Shown: positions 58,551-64,000 of the stretch, piece by piece
Position numbering within the stretch: the first letter of the stretch is position 1
How the letters are laid out: the number at the start of each line of letters is the position of its first letter
Source: Batrachochytrium dendrobatidis JAM81
Lineage: Eukaryota; Chytridiomycota; Chytridiomycetes; Rhizophydiales
NCBI RefSeq assembly: GCF_000203795.2
Contig: NW_006281110.1
Coordinates: 335,854 to 399,853, forward strand
Length of the DNA stretch: 64,000 nucleotides
Direction: 5' to 3'
Program-made: the position numbers and the translations under genes
The notes under the pieces: model-generated
Database searches by the model: none
Told to the model about the DNA's origin: nothing
The model's input: the letters and a program-made list of their open reading frames with translations, nothing else

Positions 58551-59842
58551 TTAATGCTCCAAAACTATGACATTTGAATCAAAAGAGTTTTTGTCTACAG
58601 CAAACATGCGCAAGATATCTGCTTCCAGAAAATGCACATTTCCTGGAATGACAAATGAATGCAAAGGACCGCCAAAATCTACAGTCAGAAGCTCCTCCAT
58701 TGTACCGGCGACAATTGATTGGTCCTCTGACCCGATCCGAGCAAGTCCGACTGCAATAGTGCTTGGAGTGTATACTGTTTTTTAATGATTGGCAATTATG
58801 CATGAAAACAAGAGCAGACATGAGTTGATTTGACATTTGTAGATACACTAGCTTGACAAGTCAGGTTGAAATAGGTTACCTTGAAGTCCACGTTTTTCTT
58901 CAATCTCTAAAAGTTGCTCAACTGCCTGATTTACAGTCATATACCTTGGTGGCTCATAAATCTTGCGTCCTCTACAATCAATTAGATGACCAAACTATTC
59001 AATATATTGTGTAATTCGAATGACATCAAAATATAAATCCAATCGCTCACCTGGCCATGTTTTCGCTGCTTTGCTCCTTCACTTTGATGTCTACAAGGAT
59101 CAACAAATCGATCAGTATTGAGTAAAAACTCGTAAAAAACAAGGATACTACAAAATGGTAAATAAGAGAGATTACCAAGAAGACATAGAGTATGCAAGCC
59201 TAAATCTCTGTTCTGTTTAATCTTGTCATAAAACGAATCGGGACGCCAGTTTTCAGTAAAGAAGACGATCGAGATTGTTTGGCCATAGTTGTAGAGCTGA
59301 AGACCACAGCAGCCGATAGCGTTCATAATAGAAGCATTGTGTATGCTGACAACTTTAATGCCTCGTTCTTTGGCTCGAACTACCAGATCTGTATGTGTTG
59401 TTGCTCTATAACATATTCAAATAAGATTCATTTAAAGGAAATAGTATGAGTTGGATTGATCGAATCAATTGATGGTTGATTATAAATACCTACCCAAAAG
59501 GATCGCCAACCACCAAAAAGGCGATATCAACATTTTCAGCATTGTTGAAAATAGCGTCGGCCTCTGATTCAACCATCTCTCTATCAGCAATAACAATCTC
59601 TTTTCCATAAAATGCTTCCTGTTGAATAGAAAATATGATGTTTAGTAGACAATCAAAAACTACAGTTTGCATTGATATCATTGATATATTGAGTTTAAAC
59701 AAACCAATTTTTCTTTTGAAACCATTAGAATGCTGGTGTAGGCTTCTAGATAGATTCGTTCGCATGACTTGACAATCTCCAGTCCTTTGACTGTGATGTC
59801 TTTTTCGTCGGCAAGACCGAGGCCAATAATATAAAGAACCAT
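58551..59842 (-). CDS. DPH5: Diphthine methyl ester synthase (Dph5)
   Basis: Six exons (59842-59705, 59618-59494, 59405-59176, 59090-59051, 58971-58880, 58774-58551) give 282 residues, the normal family length. Landmarks are [41 protein letters not shown]-type [84 protein letters not shown] and [15 protein letters not shown]. The enzyme uses S-adenosylmethionine to methylate the modified histidine of elongation factor 2 during diphthamide synthesis. A longer in-frame ATG at 59911 lies inside a mobile element and is unlikely to be used. The element's terminal repeat begins 14 bp upstream of the start codon. Confidence 0.95.
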
Positions 59843-59856
59843 ATTCTGACTTGAAC

Positions 59857-60353
59857 TACAATCGTCTTGACGTAAAATATGAATACCAGGTAAAAATGCC
59901 AATCTCATCAAATGATTGATACCAATTTATTGAGTATTATGTCCTGAACTCATTGACTGGTTCTTGTCCTTGCTTCTGTAACAAGTACCAAATGAATGAT
60001 CACATTGCAGTTTAGTGAATTGCACATTCTTGACACTTGTTCAATCTCCAACTCTCTTTTTATTCAAACATTGAGTGACTCGGAAATAACCATTGCATTT
60101 CTGATATACGATCTTTATTTTGAATTAGAGCGCGAACGTATCTGCGAGTTTCTAGACTACAAAAATGAGTTTGTACAAGTACTAAAGATCCAGGATGTAT
60201 TGAGACTGATGTGAATATCTGGTACTTGTTATAAAAACGAATACAAGAACCGGTCAATGAGTTCAGGACATAATACTCAATAAATTGGTACCAATCATTT
60301 GATGAGATTGGCATTTTTACCTGGTATTCATATTTTACGTCAAGACAATTGTA
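59857..60353. mobile_element. MITE-like element, copy H, with 114-bp inverted arms
   Basis: Arms 59854-59967 and 60243-60356 are reverse complements with about three mismatches in 114 bp. They start TACAATYGTCTTGACGTAAA, related to the ends of the other copies but with TCTTGACG replacing TATTCACG. Arm text such as CCTGAACTCATTGAC and CCAATTTATTGAGTATTATG matches right sub-terminal parts of copies F and G in looser form. The high arm identity suggests the most recent activity of the family here. The centre holds only a short open frame without coding character. Confidence 0.85.
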
Positions 60354-60669
60354 GTTGGCTGTTGTAGGATTTGTGCAAGTGGACAAATAATGCTGGTAAC
60401 AAATTCATGGTTTTTCCGATACCAAAAGTGTTGTGCAATTCTTTTCTATCCACGCATCATGTTCCGAATTCGGGCTTCTGCTATTGTAAGAATGGATACT
60501 GATTCTTAATAGGCATAGTCAATATATGAATACTTATGAATAGGGTTGAGCCAACTAGATATTATTTCCAAACCAATAGCATTTACTGATCTATCATTTA
60601 TATGGCGTCCAACCACATTATACACTATCATCACTATATTAGCCCTTGAACATCAACCGCATCTCCAGT
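60354..60669. promoter_or_regulatory. Probable fumarase promoter region
   Basis: About 316 bp between the MITE end and the upstream fumarase start codon. AT-rich, no open frame or repeat. It is the only non-element sequence available as a promoter for the mitochondrial form of fumarase; assignment is inference. Confidence 0.35.
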
Positions 60670-62696
60670 ATGGCTACCTCTGTTCGCAGCTTCTCTGTCA
60701 CTAGTGCTATCCAGGCAAGTATGTTGTCGATCGATTCATCATTCTGAAAAGACTCAAAGCCGCACGATCACCTTTAAAATTCTTGCTTTACAACAATCAA
60801 TTTGATCTTCTATACTCGTCTAACCAGCACTATATCCCAATTCAAAATGACTACACAGAACTCTTTTAGAAAGGAAAAGGATACCTTTGGTGATATTCTT
60901 GTTCCTGCTGAAAAGTACTGGGGTGCCCAGACTCAGCGTTCGCTTCAAAACTTTGATATTGGCGGCTCATCGGAGCGTATTCCTGAGCCTGTCATCAAGG
61001 CATTCGCTATTATTAAAAAAGCAGCCGCAACTGTCAATATGGAGACTGGTCTTGACCAGACTGTTGGAAAGGCTATTGTTCAGGCTGCAGATGAGGTATG
61101 TGTTTTAAATGCTGATTGTCCAATACTTGTGATCTAGATGCAGACTTGCATTTGACGAGGTTTTAATAATGGAAACATGGCTGATTCATGACCGTATGGT
61201 GTAATGAAAAAGGTGATTCAAGGCAAGCTCAATGATCATTTCCCCCTTGTCGTCTGGCAAACTGGCTCTGGTACCCAGACCAACATGAATGTCAATGAGG
61301 TTCTTGCCAACCGCGCAATCGAGCTTCTTGGTGGTGAACTTGGTTCCCAAAAGCCTGTCCATCCAAACGACCATGTCAACAGTGGTCAGTCCTCCAATGA
61401 CACGTAGGTTCACATACTTTCCAGAACTGTAGATTTCGAGTTTAATCTGGATTGCATGACCCATTCAATGATATGCTTCACAGTCCATGATCATCAATCT
61501 CATCCCTTACCGTATGTGTATTTGACTAGTTTTCCTACTGCCATGCATGTTGCTGCTGCCCTTGAGTTCAACTCTCGCCTTCTCCCCGCTTTGCAAGTTC
61601 TTGAAACAGCTTTGGCCGAAAAATCCCAGGCTTTCCAGCACATTATCAAGATTGGTCGTACCCATCTTCAAGATGCTACCCCTCTAACTCTTGGTCAAGA
61701 GTTTTCTGGATACACTCAACAAATTACCTATGGCATTGAGCGCGTGCGCTCCTCGCTTCCTCATCTATACAATCTTGCTCAAGGCGGCACTGCTGTTGGT
61801 ACTGGGCTCAATACTAAAAAGGGATACGATGTCAAGATTGCTTCTCAGATTGCTCATGATACTGGCCTTCCTTTCCAGACTGCACCTAACAAGTTCGAGG
61901 CTCTTGCTGCACATGATGCTATTGTCGAAGCTAGCGGTGCTCTCAATACTCTTGCTGTCTCTCTCAACAAAATTGCCAACGATGTTCGCATGCTTGGTGA
62001 GTGTAACCGTATTTTAACCAGACGCAAATGTGTTGAACCTGTACAAGATTTAAACAACTGATTTGTTTTTTAAATGCGCGTATAATAGGATCTGGACCTC
62101 GTTGTGGCCTTGGTGAGCTTCTTCTTCCTGAAAACGAACCAGGGTCATCCATCATGCCCGGAAAAGTCAATCCTACTCAATGCGAGGCTATGACTATGGT
62201 ATGCTCTCAAGTTATGGGAAATCACGTCGCCATTACCATATCAGGAGCACAAGGACATTTTGAGGCAAGTCAAAGGTTTAATCAATAGAAATTGCTGTTT
62301 GGCTGCATACCAGTCTTTTTTTGTATGCATAATAACTGTAATATTTGAATGGGTCAAAATCAAACACTACAGCTTAACGTGTTCAAGCCCGTCATGATCA
62401 AGAATCTACTGCATTCTACTCGCCTGCTTGCCGATGCCTGCCTATCCTTCACAAAGAACTGCGTGGTAGGCATTCAAGCCAACGAAAAGCGTATCGAATC
62501 GCTTCTGCATGAATCCCTCATGCTCGTTACTGCTCTCAACCCATATATTGGATATGACAACGCTGCCAAGGCTGCCAAGAAAGCCCACAAAGAAGGCACC
62601 TCACTCAAGCAGGCCACTATTTCTCTGGGTTTGCTTACTTCGGAACAGTTTGACCAGTATGTTCGTCCAGAGACCATGATCGGCCCCAAACCATAA
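60670..62696 (+). CDS. Fumarate hydratase, class II (mitochondrial, with a possible cytosolic form)
   Basis: Six exons (60670-60714, 60859-61095, 61213-61403, 61530-61996, 62089-62264, 62373-62696) give 479 residues in frame. Exon 1 encodes [15 protein letters not shown], a mitochondrial-type presequence. Core motifs are [66 protein letters not shown] and the superfamily signature [16 protein letters not shown]. The C-terminus has [16 protein letters not shown] and [12 protein letters not shown]. The enzyme hydrates fumarate to L-malate in the TCA cycle. Introns 1 and 5 use GC instead of GT donors (AG|GCAAGT). An in-frame ATG at 60847 inside intron 1 directly precedes exon 2 (MTTQ then NSFRK), so intron retention or a later transcription start would give a form without the presequence. 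Confidence 0.95.
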
Positions 62697-62897
62697 GATT
62701 AGCTTGTCTTGTGAAATTGGAGTATTTTGGGTTTTTCTACAATGACCTCACGTTTATGCTTTTCATTCGTTCAATTCTGGCTTGAACTCCCATGCTGGTT
62801 CAATAAATAATTGTTTCTACAACTATGCATGTTTTTACTAGATTCTAATTTTCTTGACATTAAATACGACTGTCTCACCAAAATTTCCCTTTCAACC

Positions 62898-63355
62898 ATG
62901 TCGTGCAGTCCTCTCCGTGATTGTGTTGATGCAGCTGCATTTAAATCTCAACTTGAGCCTGTCTATACAACTCTTGCTCAAGTAAGATCCGGTAAGATAT
63001 GTAAACTGATTGCAATTGGATTGGTTTCTACAACACTACTCATGCTGTAATCTTGATACTTTATGACATGACTAGAAATAAACAAATGTGACTGTATGCT
63101 TTCTGAATTCCATGCAAAGGTACTTGAAACGCTGCGAGTTTTTTTACATTTGTTATTAAAGTTGGGTTATTGTTGGTTTAGGCAAACACAATGGATGCTG
63201 CAATGTCATCAATGGTGCATGACATGCTCGAAGCCGATTTGAAAATGATACAGACAAGTTATACCCAGCTTGAATTATCTACCAAGTTTATTCATACTTC
63301 AGACAATCACATTGTTGATCCAATTAAAAATGGCATTCCAATAGAGCAGACATGA
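62898..63355 (+). CDS. Small hypothetical protein, two exons
   Basis: Exons 62898-62981 and 63182-63355 join in phase 0 to give 85 residues beginning MSCSPLRDCVDAAAFKSQLE. The intron has GTAAGA at its start and TTTAG at its end. The product is acidic and mostly helical (AAMSSMVHDMLEADLKMIQ), without a signal peptide or membrane helix. I do not recognise it. Its small size, single helix-rich fold and position right behind fumarase (201 bp) give no firm clue; it could be a subunit of a small coiled-coil complex. Confidence 0.5.
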
Positions 63356-63484
63356 CACTCGATGATGGGTTTGACATTCTAGTACAGCATGCATTTGTTT
63401 GAAAATAAAATGAACCATAAAAGTCAACATCGGCAGTGTAGGGGAAGCAAGAGGCAAATGAAATAATAAAATTAGTGGGATCAC

Positions 63485-64000
63485 CTAAGCACTGGGGCTG
63501 TCTTCCAGACCCATGGCAAGCATTCGCTTTTTCATTGGAATTTTAGATCGTGGGGTTCCTGGACTAGACGGCACCGAAAGTTGCAATGGGATAGCTTGAT
63601 GCTCATCCATATGTGGTGATACCGTTTCTTGTCTTTCCATTGTCAATCCCTAATTTGAGGTGGTATCAAAAATATTCATGTTAGACGCAGGAGATAGGTT
63701 ACAGACAAATAGGCAGTACCAGTTAAAATCAGCATTTACATTCAAAGCACCTACTAGCGACTCTGCTGAAAAAGAGCCGCCATGTAGTGACCGAGATTGC
63801 TCAGCAATACGAACAGGAGTTGCATTGTTATTCCCATTTGATAATTGTGTAGTGCCAGCAGAAATTATATTTTTTAGCCGTTGAATCTCTAGATCTGTAA
63901 TAGTTGGAACAAGAGTTAGCACACCTCAAATTATTCAACCTGAGCAATATAAGCACTGTTAAACTATCTTGCCTAAATCTACATTTTTTTGGTTAGCCAT
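63485..64000 (-). CDS. Partial hypothetical gene at the window edge
   Basis: The 3' end of a minus-strand gene. The last exon (from about 63660 to the stop at 63485) encodes GLTMERQETVSPHMDEH ... KIPMKKRMLAMGLEDSPSA. An upstream exon contains TITDLEIQRLKNIISAGT and a Ser/Asn-rich stretch ending near SLVGALN, joined most simply by a GTAAAT donor (phase 0). A possible start ATG (MANQKN) sits exactly at base 64000, but I could not find a junction linking it to the rest. The 5' part may lie outside the window. Function unknown; a short helix is the only visible element. Confidence 0.4.

Noticed and set aside
59996..60214. A 72-codon open frame between DPH5 and fumarase
   Set aside because: It is the centre of MITE copy H, not conserved as a frame in the other copies.
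1..64000. tRNA or rRNA genes
   Set aside because: I looked for T-loop motifs of the GGTTCRANYCC type and for rRNA landmarks by eye and saw none in a tRNA context. A covariance search would be decisive.

Overview
The window looks like a piece of nuclear genome from a zoosporic (flagellated) fungus, most likely a chytrid of the Batrachochytrium type. Genes lie close together on both strands and are cut by many short GT-AG introns, mostly about 50-150 bp. The DNA is AT-rich. Fungal house-keeping genes (PEX19, fumarase, F1-ATPase gamma, a GTS1-like ArfGAP) sit among genes found only in organisms with motile flagella (kinesin-9/KIF6, CFAP65, a WDR49-like EF-hand/WD40 protein, a CFAP77-like protein). 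The genus is an inference; the flagellate character is read from the genes.

Layout. 0.1-1.5 kb: an unrecognised Gln/Gly-rich protein (+). 1.8-6.0 kb: oligopeptidase B (-) whose first exon encodes a 570-residue repetitive N-terminal extension, the most unusual gene here. 6.5-10.5 kb: KIF6-type kinesin (-). 10.9-11.3 kb: a small membrane protein (+). 11.7-13.2 kb: an MFS transporter (-). 13.9-17.0 kb: a USP12/46-type deubiquitinase (-). 18.2-20.6 kb: ArfGAP-UBA-polyQ protein (+). 21.0-22.4 kb: REXO4-like exonuclease (+). 22.5-30.7 kb: CFAP65 (-). 31.4-32.1 kb: TRAPPC1/Bet5 (+). 32.5-34.4 kb: branched-chain aminotransferase (-). 34.8-36.5 kb: Artemis-like nuclease (-). 36.9-41.1 kb: WDR49-like protein (+). 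41.3-42.7 kb: PEX19 (+). 43.0-44.9 kb: NAD kinase (+). 45.2-46.8 kb: ATP synthase gamma (-). 47.0-50.9 kb: RasGEF (-). 54.2-55.5 kb: CFAP77-like protein (-). 56.4-58.3 kb: NOP58 (+). 58.6-59.8 kb: DPH5 (-). 60.7-62.7 kb: fumarase (+). The window closes with an 85-residue unknown and a partial gene.

The larger intergenic gaps hold eight related MITE-like elements (about 200-635 bp). They have TA-flanked terminal inverted repeats of the form TACARYYGTATTCACGTAAA and shared internal segments. One (59857-60353) has almost perfect 114-bp arms and starts 14 bp upstream of the DPH5 start codon, so it must supply the DPH5 leader and promoter.

The genes do not form one pathway. Recurrent themes are flagellar structure and motility (four genes), mitochondrial metabolism (fumarase, BCAT, ATP synthase gamma), vesicle traffic (TRAPPC1, ArfGAP), RNA and ribosome biogenesis (NOP58, REXO4, DPH5) and ubiquitin/Ras regulation. 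Exon joins were read by hand. For most multi-exon genes the summed exon length is a multiple of three and family motifs run across the joins, which is the main support for the models.
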